This document shows, in pieces, positions 1 to 11,400 of a stretch of DNA of 26,635 bases. The stretch spans positions 1-26,635 of IMG/VR virus record IMGVR_UViG_3300030451_005369; one strand, written 5' to 3'. The stretch is from a virus. How positions within the stretch are numbered: position 1 is the stretch's first letter; each line of letters opens with the position of its first letter. The notes beneath the pieces were generated by a model. The model did no database searches. It was given only the letters and a program-made list of their open reading frames with translations, and was not told where the DNA came from. The position numbers were made by a program, and so were the translations under genes.

Positions 1-1
1 G

Positions 2-58
2 TGGTTGCTAAATTATTTCGATTCTGATGACTATAATATGAATCAGCTAAATAGATAG
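2..58 (+). CDS. Possible 3' end of an upstream gene (partial)
   Basis: The frame starting at base 2 is open for 18 codons and ends with TAG at 56-58, just before the late promoter of gp25. The other two plus-strand frames stop at bases 25-27 and 8-10. The residues (WLLNYFDSDDYNMNQLNR) look like an ordinary acidic protein tail. In T4-like phages another baseplate gene would be expected here, but 18 residues are too few to name it. This is inferred from frame openness and position only. Confidence 0.4.
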   Translation, partial: WLLNYFDSDDYNMNQLNR

Positions 59-59
59 G

Positions 60-67
60 TATAAATA
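60..67 (+). promoter_or_regulatory. T4-type late promoter upstream of gp25
   Basis: The exact octamer TATAAATA lies 18 bases before the ATG of gp25. This is the T4 late-promoter -10 element, recognised by the phage sigma factor gp55 and also described in T4-like cyanophages. No -35 element is expected. It sits in the short gap between the upstream stop and gp25, so it should drive gp25, gp6 and the giant gene as one late transcript. Confidence 0.8.
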
Positions 68-85
68 GATAAAAATCATCGTTTA

Positions 86-499
86 ATGGCGATTACACGA
101 ATATCAAGAGCATTTAAGGATATAAGTCTGTCTTTTAAGAGGCATCCAGTGACAAACGATATTGGTGTGCTTAAAAATGAGAGTGCAATTAAGAAATCTG
201 TAAGGAATCTGGTTCAAACAATTCCAAGTGAAAGATTTTTTAATTCTACACTTGGATCTGATGTAAGAGATAGTTTATTTGAAAATGCACCCGGTTTTAT
301 TGACTTTGGAACAGCGTCAGTTATAGAGAGGCAAATTCAGACAACTATTGAAAACTTTGAACCAAGAATTGAAAATGTAGACGTAAGCGTTGAACCAAGA
401 CCAGATACAAACGAATTTGAGGTTAACGTTTTCTTTGATATTATTGGACAAACGTTTCCAGAACAAGAATTTTCATTCATACTTAAAGCAACAAGATAA
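86..499 (+). CDS. 25: Baseplate wedge protein gp25 (GPW/gp25 family)
   Basis: This is the baseplate wedge subunit that, in T4, joins gp6 and gp53 and helps nucleate the tail sheath. The 137 residues match the family's usual length (T4 gp25 is 132). The family pattern is visible: a segment around residues 25-70 with an AIKKSVRNLVQTIPSERFF-like helix, then GSDVRDSLFE, and near residues 90-100 the FEPRIENVDV strand typical of the gp25 fold. The stop codon shares its last A with the start of gp6 (TAATG), so the two genes are translationally coupled. There is no clear Shine-Dalgarno sequence before the ATG, although the late promoter is 18 bases upstream. The start is the only ATG before the conserved region. 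Assignment is firm because of both sequence pattern and the gp6 neighbour. Confidence 0.93.
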   Translation: MAITRISRAFKDISLSFKRHPVTNDIGVLKNESAIKKSVRNLVQTIPSERFFNSTLGSDVRDSLFENAPGFIDFGTASVIERQIQTTIENFEPRIENVDVSVEPRPDTNEFEVNVFFDIIGQTFPEQEFSFILKATR

Positions 500-2400
500 T
501 GCCAGTTACTAAATTTACTAATCTTGACTTTGATCAGATTAAAACACAGATAAAAGACTATTTAAGAGCAAATTCAAACTTTACTGACTTTGATTTTGAA
601 GGTTCTAACTTTTCGGTTCTAATTGATGCTCTGGCATACAATACATACATCTCTGCATTTAACTCTAATCTAGTTGTTAATGAATCTTTTCTTGACACTG
701 CAACCCTAAGAGAAAATGTTGTATCTTTAGCAAGAAATATTGGTTATGTACCTCGTTCAAAATCAGCAGCAAGGGCATCTATTTCATTCAATGTCACTGC
801 GAATACCACAAGTTCTGAATTGAAATTACAACCAGGCCTAGTGTGTGTAGGTAGATCAAATGACTCAGATGTAGTGTTTTCAATATCTGAGGAGATAATT
901 TCAACTACAACAGTTAATAGTGGAATTGCAACCGCGTCTTTTGGATCTGTATCATCTCCAATCGATGTTTTAGAAGGAACATTCTTAACATCACAATTCA
1001 TCGTTGACGGGTCTCTAGAGCAGCGATTTGTGCTCGATAACGCAAACATCGATACTTCATCAATCGTCGCTTATGTGGGCACTCCGGGGGTATTAGGTAA
1101 GCAATATAAGATGATTGACAATATTGTAGGAATCAGTTCAATATCAGACACATATTTAATTCAAGAAGTTCAGGATGAAAGATATGAACTTTTATTTGGT
1201 GATGGTATATTTGGTCGAAAACCTGATAATGGTGCAGTCATAACAGTTCAATACGTCGTTACATCTGGGTCTGAAGGTAATGGGCCAAGTAGTTTTAATT
1301 TTGCTGGTAGTTTTATAGGTGATAATGGTCAAGTAATTACTCCAACATTTACACCAACTATCAACACCATATCTCCAGCGTCTAATGGGGGAGACATTGA
1401 GAGTGTTGATTCAATTAAGTATTTTGCACCTAGACTATATTCATCGCAGTATAGGGCGGTTACAGCGAGGGATTATGAATCAATTGTTGCAACCATATAT
1501 CCGAATACTGAAAGTGTATCAGTAGTTGGTGGTGAAGAAGTTGATCCACCACAGTTTGGAACTGTATTAATAACAATTAAACCTAAGAACGGTGAATTTG
1601 TATCAGATTTTGACAAAACACAAATTCTTACAAAGTTAAAAAGTTATTCACTAACAGGTATCAATCAAAAAATAGTTGATCTACAAGTCCTTTATGTAGA
1701 AGTTGAGTCCTTCATTTATTATGATACAACAAAGATTAGTGCAGTTCATGATTTAAAATCAAAAATAACATCAGCACTCACCACATACTCTAAATCTGGT
1801 GATGTAAATAAATTTGGTGGTAGATTTAAGTATAGTAAAGTTTTAAATGTAGTTGACAATATTGATAAAGCAATTACTTCCAATATTACACGAGTTAGAA
1901 TTCGTCGTAATCTAAATGCACTAGTTAACCAGTTCGCCCAATATGAACTATGTTTTGGTAATCAATTCAATGTAAAACCAGAGGGATTGAATATTAAGAG
2001 CACTGGATTCAAAATACAAGGGACAATTGAAACTGTATACTTTACAGATATTCCGAATGCAGACAAACTAACAGGTACCATATCTATTGTAAGAAAAAAT
2101 GCAAGTGGTGAAACAATTGTTGTTGTCAAATCAGCTGGAGTAGTCGATTATGTTCATGGTGAAATAAATTTATCCACAATAAATATTATCTCAACAGATA
2201 AACCAAATAATATTGTTGAAGTTCAGGCATTCCCTGAATCAAATGATGTCATCGGATTGCAAGATTTATACTTAGATTTTAACATCCCAAGTAGTCAAAT
2301 AAATATGGTTAAGGACACAATTACATCAGGAGAACAAATATCTGGTGTTGGTTATAAGGTCACATCAAGTTACTCTAACGGAGAACTATCAAGAACATGA
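499..2400 (+). CDS. 6: Baseplate wedge protein gp6
   Basis: This is the core wedge protein gp6, which dimerises to form the inner ring of the T4-like baseplate. Its 633 residues compare with 660 in T4. The N-terminus carries the conserved DFEGSNFSVLIDALAYNTY segment (about residues 33-51), then SFLDTATLRENVVSLARNIGY with PRS. The baseplate J-like FGDGIFGRKPDNGAVI motif follows at about 231-250, and then TARDYESIV (about 321-329) and VVGGEEVDPPQFGTV near 340-355, all hallmarks of gp6 in marine T4-like phages. The start overlaps the gp25 stop by one base and the end overlaps the next start by four (ATGA at 2397-2400), so gp25, gp6 and the giant gene look like one translationally coupled set. 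No truncation or frameshift is seen. Confidence 0.94.
   Translation: MPVTKFTNLDFDQIKTQIKDYLRANSNFTDFDFEGSNFSVLIDALAYNTYISAFNSNLVVNESFLDTATLRENVVSLARNIGYVPRSKSAARASISFNVTANTTSSELKLQPGLVCVGRSNDSDVVFSISEEIISTTTVNSGIATASFGSVSSPIDVLEGTFLTSQFIVDGSLEQRFVLDNANIDTSSIVAYVGTPGVLGKQYKMIDNIVGISSISDTYLIQEVQDERYELLFGDGIFGRKPDNGAVITVQYVVTSGSEGNGPSSFNFAGSFIGDNGQVITPTFTPTINTISPASNGGDIESVDSIKYFAPRLYSSQYRAVTARDYESIVATIYPNTESVSVVGGEEVDPPQFGTVLITIKPKNGEFVSDFDKTQILTKLKSYSLTGINQKIVDLQVLYVEVESFIYYDTTKISAVHDLKSKITSALTTYSKSGDVNKFGGRFKYSKVLNVVDNIDKAITSNITRVRIRRNLNALVNQFAQYELCFGNQFNVKPEGLNIKSTGFKIQGTIETVYFTDIPNADKLTGTISIVRKNASGETIVVVKSAGVVDYVHGEINLSTINIISTDKPNNIVEVQAFPESNDVIGLQDLYLDFNIPSSQINMVKDTITSGEQISGVGYKVTSSYSNGELSRT
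2380..2385 (+). promoter_or_regulatory. Ribosome binding site for the giant gene
   Basis: GGAGAA lies 11 bases before the ATG at 2397, inside the last codons of gp6. The spacing is slightly long, but this is the only Shine-Dalgarno-like run near the start. Together with the ATGA overlap it supports 2397 as the true start. Confidence 0.5.
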
Positions 2401-5400
2401 TTGGAACTGGAATAGACAAACGTATACAAGTTCAACAAATAATAGAGCATCAACTTCCTGAGTTTTTAAGGACAGAGAGTCCTTTAGCGGTTGATTTTCT
2501 TAAACAATACTATATTTCTCAAGAACATCGTGGTGGTGTTGTAGATCTTACTGATAATTTAGATCAATACATTAAACTTGATAACTTAACTCCAGAAGTA
2601 ATTGTAGGTGTAACTACACTTACAACAGGTATAAGCACATCAGATACCGTGCTTAATGTTTCATCAACTAAGGGTTTTCCGAATGAATATGGATTGTTTA
2701 AAATAAATGATGAAATTATTACATATACTGGTATAACAACTAATTCATTTACAGGGTGTGTAAGAGGGTTTAGTGGTATTACTTCATATACAGATCCGGT
2801 CAATAAAGGTGAACTCATATTTTCAACAAGTGTTGCTGGAATTCATACTGCCTCATCATCAGTACAAAATTTAAGTGTTTTATTTCTTAAAGAGTTTTAT
2901 CAAAAGGTAAAATCATATTTAACTCCGGGATTAGAGGATACAAAGTTAAACACAAATGTAGATATCAGTAATTTTATAAAAGAATCTAAATCATTATACA
3001 AATCTAAAGGAACTGAAGAGTCATTCAGAATTTTATTTAATGTTTTATACGGGATTACTCCAAAAATTGTCGATTTAGAGAATCGTCTAATTAAACCATC
3101 ATCTGCCGAATATATTCGGAGAGAAGTTGTTGTTGCAGAGAGAATATCAGGTGATCCAAACAAGTTAATAGGACAAACAATTACAAAGTCTACAGACTTG
3201 ACTACTTCAGGATCAGTATCTGAAGTTGAAATTTTTAGTAGATCAGGTAATTTAGGAATCACGACTTATTACAAATTAAATTTATTTGTAGGTTATGATG
3301 AGAGATCTGCCATACAAGGAACATTTACAATTCCCGGAAAAACGAGAGTTATTGAAGATGCACCTACAACTGCTACTACTTTAACTGTTGATTCTACAGT
3401 TGGTTTTGGCACTACTGGAACTGTGGTAACAAATGGTGTAAATGGTATTAATACAATATCATATACTGATAAATCAATAAATCAATTTTATAATTGTGTT
3501 GGAATTGCAAATTCAATAAGATCAACCGATGATTTAAGGAGTGATGAATTTATATTTGGTTATGAAGAGGGTGATTTAACAAGAAGAGTTGAATTAAGAA
3601 TAACTGGAGTTCTATCTGATTTTGAACTTTTACCAAGTGAAGGATCAAGTGTAACCCTTGAGGGTGAAAAAATTACAGTTAAAAACTTAGGTGAAGAAAT
3701 ACAAAACCCAACACTCCCAAGTGATAAATCAAGAAAAACTGTATTCTTTAATTCATGGATTTATAATACTGCAAGTCGAATCAAACTTGATATTCCTGTA
3801 GCTACAGCGATTAATGCAACGACTGCATCATTTGATCATAAATCGAAAATTGATAAGTCTCAATTAAAAACTGGTGATAAAGTTTCTGTTTTTAGAAGAG
3901 GTGAATTCATACCCATTTTAAGAAATATAGGAGTAACTGTAAATACTAATGATATTGAATTATCAACTCCATTATTAAATGATGGTATTACAGAATATGA
4001 TATACAAAGAGAACTTGTAAAAGCTAACGCTGCATCTGATATTGATCTGCAGTTTGGTAACAATGTAATTACAACTGATGTTCAAAATGCCTACAATGAT
4101 GAAGATAGAGATTATTATGTAGCATCATCATCGATGCCCTCTTATTTAATTGAAAAGAAAGTAATCAAAGAAACACTTGGAAGTATCACTGGTGTTGGGA
4201 CAACTGCAGTTTACTCATCTACTGGAATTCCACAAGCTGATTTCTTCGGAACTGGGTCTGGAAATTTCCAAATACTAGATAGAAATCTTACAACTGGGTT
4301 ATATTCAAAATTACAATTTAACACTGCTGTTGATTTCATAACAGGTGATGCAATCGTATATTTACCTAATGAAAAACCTTTAGTTGGATTATCAACTGGT
4401 ACCATATATTTTGTTGAGGTATTAGATGGATCTTTACCAAAAAATGTCATAAGACTTTATCCATCAAGATCTTTTATTACTGTAACTAATGTTGAGGCAT
4501 CAAACCCACCATATATCGAATTTGATAATACAAATCAAACATCATCCACAGCTGAACATAAATTTGTTTTACTAAGACATAGAAATGAGCAGATTGGTGT
4601 ACAAAAAGTTTTAAGAAAGTTTCCTGCGGAAGTTAACATCAAATCTGGTGAATCTGTACCTACAGAACCGGGAACAACTGGTATTTTAAAAAATGGTGTT
4701 GAAATTGCAAACTATAAATCTCTGGATAAAATATATTTTGGGCCACTTTCTGATTTTAAAATTTTAAATCAAGGTAAGAATTTTGATGTAATTAATCTAC
4801 CTACAATTAGTATACCATCACCCGGAACTGGCACTACAGCGATTGTTCAACCAGTGGTAACAGGATCAATAAAAGAAGTATTAGTTGATCAACAACATTT
4901 TGACGTAGAAAAAGTCATGTCGATTACCATATCAGGTGGTAATGGATCTGGATCAGTATTGAAACCTGTTGTTACTAAAAGACAAAGGGAAATTGAATTT
5001 GACGCTAGATTAAAAAGTGTTCAGGGTGGAGTTGACCAAATAAATGATTTAATTGAATTTAAAAGACCTCATAATTTAGAAAACGGTGAACCACTTGTTT
5101 ATAACAATAATGGAAACTTATCATTAGGAGTTGGAACATTTCTTGGTTCTAACACAGTGCAGAATAAAACATTAGTGAACGGTGCAACTTACTACCCACA
5201 AGTAGTTGGTGTTAGTTCAGTTTACCTATATGAAAAATTTAGTGATTACACTGCTGGTATTAACACTGTTGGATTTACTGTTGAAAATACAGCAGGTACA
5301 CATAAATTTACTTTCTTAAACTTAAAAAATCATCTTAAAGCGGTAAAAGTTATTGACTCTGGTTCAAATTATTCAAATAGAAGATTAATTGTAAAACCTG

Positions 5401-8400
5401 TAGGAATACACACTGTTGATAATTCAATTAATTTTAAAGATCATGGGTTTAATACAGGTGATTTAGTTCAATATGCACCATCAAGCGGTAACGCAAGTCA
5501 TGCACCAGTTGGACTAGGAATTACTACACGTTATCGTGTTTTAAAATTAGATGATAATAAATTTAGACTTATTGATGTTGGTATAGGTGCGACAGATCCA
5601 AATTCAAATTATTTACGCAAAAATTTCCAAAGAATCTCTGAAGTATTTACTTCAAGCAATCATGAGTTTTTCTTTGAACCAATTGTAGTACGAGTTGATG
5701 CAATTTATTCACCAGTGTCTGCTGGTCGCACAGAGTCTTTAGTTGTTACTCCTAAAATACGTGGCCCATTAGTAGATGGTTATTTACATGAACCCGGAAC
5801 GAATTATGGATCTGAAATTCTAAATTTTGAAAAGAAACCAAACATAAAAATATTAAACGGTAAAAATGCTGAATTAAGAGCAATTGTTTTTGATGGTAAA
5901 ATTATCGGATGCGATGTTATGTTTGGTGGTAAAGAGTATACATCTGCACCAGATTTGGATTTAGTGGGAATTGGAACAGGAATAGGTGGAAAATTAAGAG
6001 CAATTGTTACTGATGGTAAAATAACTGATGTTAAGGTTATTAATCCGGGTATTGGGTATACAGTGTCTCCTGATATTAAAATAACACCTAATGGGTCTGG
6101 ATTTATTGTTGATTCTGCTGTTAGAGATTTGACTGTGAATAATCTTGTTCGATTTGGTGATGAAATATTATTAAGAGAAGCAGAAACAAATCTACAATAT
6201 TCAGTGGTTGGATATTCAAATAAAATACAGGGTGCTTTTGGTGATGTAACAACAACCCCTCAACTTCACTCACCGATTATTGGATGGGCATATGATGGTA
6301 ATCCAATATATGGCCCCTATGGTTATTCGGAGGGAGATAATAATAACTCATTGTCTAGAGTATTAAGATCTGGATATGAGTTAGATTCCACACAAATAGA
6401 AAATCGACCACCAACCAGTAGCTTTGGTGCAGGATTTTTTATTGAAGATTATAAATTTACAAACTCTGGTGACTTAGATAGTAGTAATGGTAGATATTGT
6501 AAGACACCTGATTTTCCAAATGGAACGTATGCGTATTTCGCTGGTATTAATACTACCACTACAGAACCACAATTCCCATACTTTATAGGTGATACTTACA
6601 GATCAATTCCTGTTTCTGATAATTTCACTCTTACTCAATCACTTTTTGATTTTAATAATTCAAATTTAACTCGTAATTCCCTTCCATATAAACTAGATGA
6701 TGAAAATGCTGATTATAATTTTGTAATAGAATCATATGAAATAAATCAACAAACATCAATTATTGAATCAGTTACTAGTGGAAATATTAGTGACTTTCAA
6801 ATCGTATCCGCTGGAAGTAATTTTAAAGTAGAAGATAGTCTTAATTTTGATAATTCTGATACTGAAGGTGGTGGAGCATCTGCAAAAGTATCAAGTGTCG
6901 AAGGAAAGGAGATTGATAACGTTAGAGTAGGGGTTACAACATATAATGATGTTGTATTTGTTCGTGGTGGAGATGGAACAGTTTCTGGATTTATTTCTAC
7001 ATCACACACACTTAACACTAATGATACTGTTGTAATATCTGGAGTAACAACTAATATTCCTAATCTTACAGGATCTCATAAAATTGGTGTTAATTCTGAA
7101 AGTACTGTTCTGTATAAAAATGTGCCAGCAAACGCTACAGCGGGTATAATCACTGACATCTATTTGGCAAGAATTCCAAATTCAGTGTCAGCAGGAAGTA
7201 GTATTGGAATAGGAACTGAAAAATTATTAGTATTGAATACATTTAAAGATAGAAGTATTTTAAGAGTTAAAAGGGGAGTTGTAGGTTCTGCAAATACCGC
7301 ATCTCACGTTTTAGGTAGTTTAGTTCAAACAATTCCGCAAGTAATTCAGATAGAATCACAAGATATTGGACAATTTGTATCTAAAAAGAATGATATTGTA
7401 TATTTTAATCCTGCTGAAGCAGTTGGTGTTGCTGTAACATCTGGTAGATCAGTTTCGATTGGAAAATCTTATACAATTGGTGAGTTAGCAGAAGTAATTT
7501 CAATTCCAGCGAAAGGAATATTTTTACCAAATCATCCATTTAAAGATAATCAAGAAGTAATTTTAAGAAAACCAACAGGTGCTGCAACTCAATTCACTAT
7601 CGGATTAGGTGATCGATTCCAAGTTGGTGCTGATTTTAATTTGCCATCTTCTGGAAATAGTCAAACTGTTTACATTAGAAAATTTTCTGATGATATTGTA
7701 GGTCTTGCTTTGACTGTAAATACAACTCCAGTATTCTTTAAAACTGGTAATTTTGATAATTTTGAATATTCAATTGAGTCTAATTATCCACAAGTCAAGA
7801 GTAAAGTTGAAAGAATTACTGTTACTGTTGGAATTGCAACTGTTTCTGTGGGTTCCACATTACATGGTCTTCAAAATAATGATAATGTTGAATTGAAATT
7901 ACTATCAACACAAACAAAAGGTGTTGGTGCAGGTGCCACATCAGTAGTCGTAAAATATAGTGCTCAAAATGACAAACTTTTAATAAATCCAACAATATTT
8001 ACAAACTCATCAGTTAATACTGATTCGATTAATATCGTAAATCATGGATTCAAAACTGGTCAAAAATTATTTTATGATGGATCTCCAGCAACTGGTTTAA
8101 CATCACAAAGATCATATTTTGTTTATAAAACCGATGATAGTAATTTCAAATTAGCAGAAACTCGATATGATGTTATAAATGAACCACCTAGAGTTGTAAG
8201 TATAACTGCAAATAGTGGTGGAACTCAAGAATTATCTCTTGTAAATCCTCCTTTAGAAGTTGTAAGAAATGATAATTTATTATTTTACGTTTCAGATCCA
8301 TCTTTGAGTGGATATAATTTAAATTTCTATTTCGACAGTCAGTTTAAAAATAGGTTTGTATCTGCAGGATCAACAGTTGATTTTGGTGTTACAGGTGTTG

Positions 8401-11400
8401 GAACTATTGGTGTTGGAACAACTTCAACAGTTACCTTAAAATTTGACAAGACAAACCCAGAAAAAATATTCTACACACTTGAAAAAACAGGATTTATTAG
8501 TACATCTGACCCTGATGTAAAAAATGCATCACAAATTTCTTATGTTGATAGTGAGTATAGTGGAAAATATGTCGCTTTTGGTGTAACTACTGGTGGATTC
8601 AATATTTCTCTTAATGATATTCCAGAACAAGGATCATATACAGCTGGTGCAGCGTCAACTATTACATATGATACTTCATCTTTAACTGCCTCTGGTGGTA
8701 TTAGTAAAATAAATTTAACTTCAGGTGGATTTGGATATAAAAATGTTCCCGGAGTTTCAAGTATTACATCTGCAAATGGAACTGGAGAGAATATTTTATG
8801 CTTATCCTCTAATATTAATAAAATCAATACAGTAAGAATTACTGATCCCGGATTTGATTATCATTCTGATAAAACTTTACGACCTGAAGCTAGACTTTCT
8901 CCAACTGTCACATTAATAAATTCAGATTCAATAACAGATATAGTAATTTCAGATGGAGGTTCTAACTACACTGATGCACCTGATCTTGTTATTGTGGATC
9001 CTGACACTGGAAAATTGACAAGTGATCAAGGAGTTATTGAATTAGAATTATCTGCAAGTTCTTTGGGAAATGTTAATATTTTAGAATCACCAAGAGGACT
9101 TACATCAAAACCTCAAATTTTAAGAACAATCAATAATACAAATGGATATCGTGTTACTGAAGTTCAAAGTAGTAATAGTGGTATTGTAACTTGTGTTCTT
9201 AAAACACCAATTAATGGATTTGCAACCCCACAATTTACTGTCGGAGAACAAATTTTTGTTGAAAACATAGGTATTGGAACAACTGGTAATGGATTCAACT
9301 CAGCAGATAATGGTTTCGTATTTTTTAATGTTACTGAATATAATAACACCGATCCAGCAATTGTAAAATTTGAATTACCAAAAACTGCAACAAATCCCGG
9401 AGTCGCTGCATCTACACAAAATTTTGCAACAATTATTAAATTTAATGATTATCCAAAATTTACAACGACACAAAAAACTTCAGAATTTAGAACTGGAGAA
9501 AAATTAGCAGTAAAAGTTAACAATGTCTTTATAAGCACTGGATTATTAGTGATTGATAATCGTCCAGATGAATTTATAAAAATTGAAGGTAGATATGAAG
9601 TTATAGTTGGTGATGTAATTCGTGGAGAAAATTCTGGAACTATTGCAACAATAAACTCAATAGTTAATAATAAGGGAAGATTTTTAATTGATTATTCATT
9701 AAGACAAGATAAGGGTTGGAACGATGAAATTGGAAGATTGAGTGAAGACTTTATGGTATTATCAGATAATAATTACCATCAAAATTTATCTTATACAATT
9801 CAAAGCCCTAAAACTTTTGATGAAATAATTGATCCAGTAAATAGATTACTTCATACAAGTGGACTTAAGAATTTTGCCGATACTGGTATTTCCTCAAGAG
9901 CGAGTGTGGGAATTGCAATTACCAATGCTACTGTTGTTTCTGCAGATGTAATTACAGAACAAAGAGTAGATGCAATTAATAATTTTGACTTAGGTAGAGA
10001 CATTGATACTATCAGTAACGGATCAAAATCTAAATTCATACAACTCGTAAATACAAAATTAGCAAATTTTGTAAGATGTAATACTAATAGAGTTTTGAAA
10101 ATAGATGATATTAGTAATGAATTTTCTGATAGTGAAGCAAATCTTACTGGAAACATATCCATACCAATTCAAGAAACTTTTGCTAGATTTTTAATTCAAT
10201 CAAGAAACATAAGTAATGGCGAAATCCAAGTTGATGATATTGTAATATTTAACGATAGCACAGATACATTTACGTTTGAAAAAAATAGTATTGTATCAAC
10301 TGCTTCGACAATTGTTGAAGTAGAAGGAAGAACTGTCGGTGGAAGTAGAAATCTTGTTATTTCACCTCTTGACCCAAATAATGATGATATTGATATTAAA
10401 GTGTATAAGAATAGTTTTAATGAACAAAATCTTAGAAGTGGTACTCAAGCAATTGGATTTGTTAACTTAGTTGGTGTATCTACAGTTGTAAGTGTTGGAA
10501 CTACAGCAGAACCTATTGCAACGGGATCTACAACATCTGTAGATGCGTTCTATGCGACTATAGAAGTAGAAAATACAATATCAGGTGAAAAGAACCATGT
10601 AGACATTTACGCAACTCACGATGGCACAAACTCATATTATAGTGAATACTATGCTGATACATCATCACAAAATAATTTTTCATCAAACTTTATAGGAACA
10701 TTTAGATCACGAATTCATAATAATATTCTTACTCTTGATTTTGATAATTCTGTTGGAGTAGCATCAACAGTCAGAATTAATGCAAAAGTTATCGGATTTA
10801 ATACGTCCGGTGGAAATGATGTCTTTAGATTTAAAGATGATGCTCAACCTGCAGGTGCAGAGAGAACAATCAATTTAAGATCTGGAATTACAACACGAAC
10901 AAATACTGCGAACTTCATATCATTAGATAAAAATAATTTTAGTGCAGTAAAGAGTGTTGTAAGAATCGAATCTGCCACAGCAAGTGCTGTACATCAAGTT
11001 TTAGCAATACATGATGGAACAGATACTCATACTATCCATTACCCATTCATTTCAATCGGAAGTACGTCTGGTATTGGTACATTCTCATCTAATTTAACAT
11101 CATCTAATTTTGTTGTAAAATTTCATCCAGATTCTGGCACTGGAAGTCATACAGTTCAACATTTTAGTGAAGAAATCTATAGAGATATTGACATATTGAA
11201 TACTCCTCCTACTTTAGGATATGGTCGTGTAAATGAATCATTAAGCGCATTCCAGTACAATGCTGTCAATGGTATTAGATCAAATAAAAAACAATTTACA
11301 TTAAAACATAATTCAATTCCAATTTATGAAAAGGGATTTGATCCAGAAGATACTTCAAAACTTAACAGATCAACAGGTGTATTTACTATACCAAATCATT

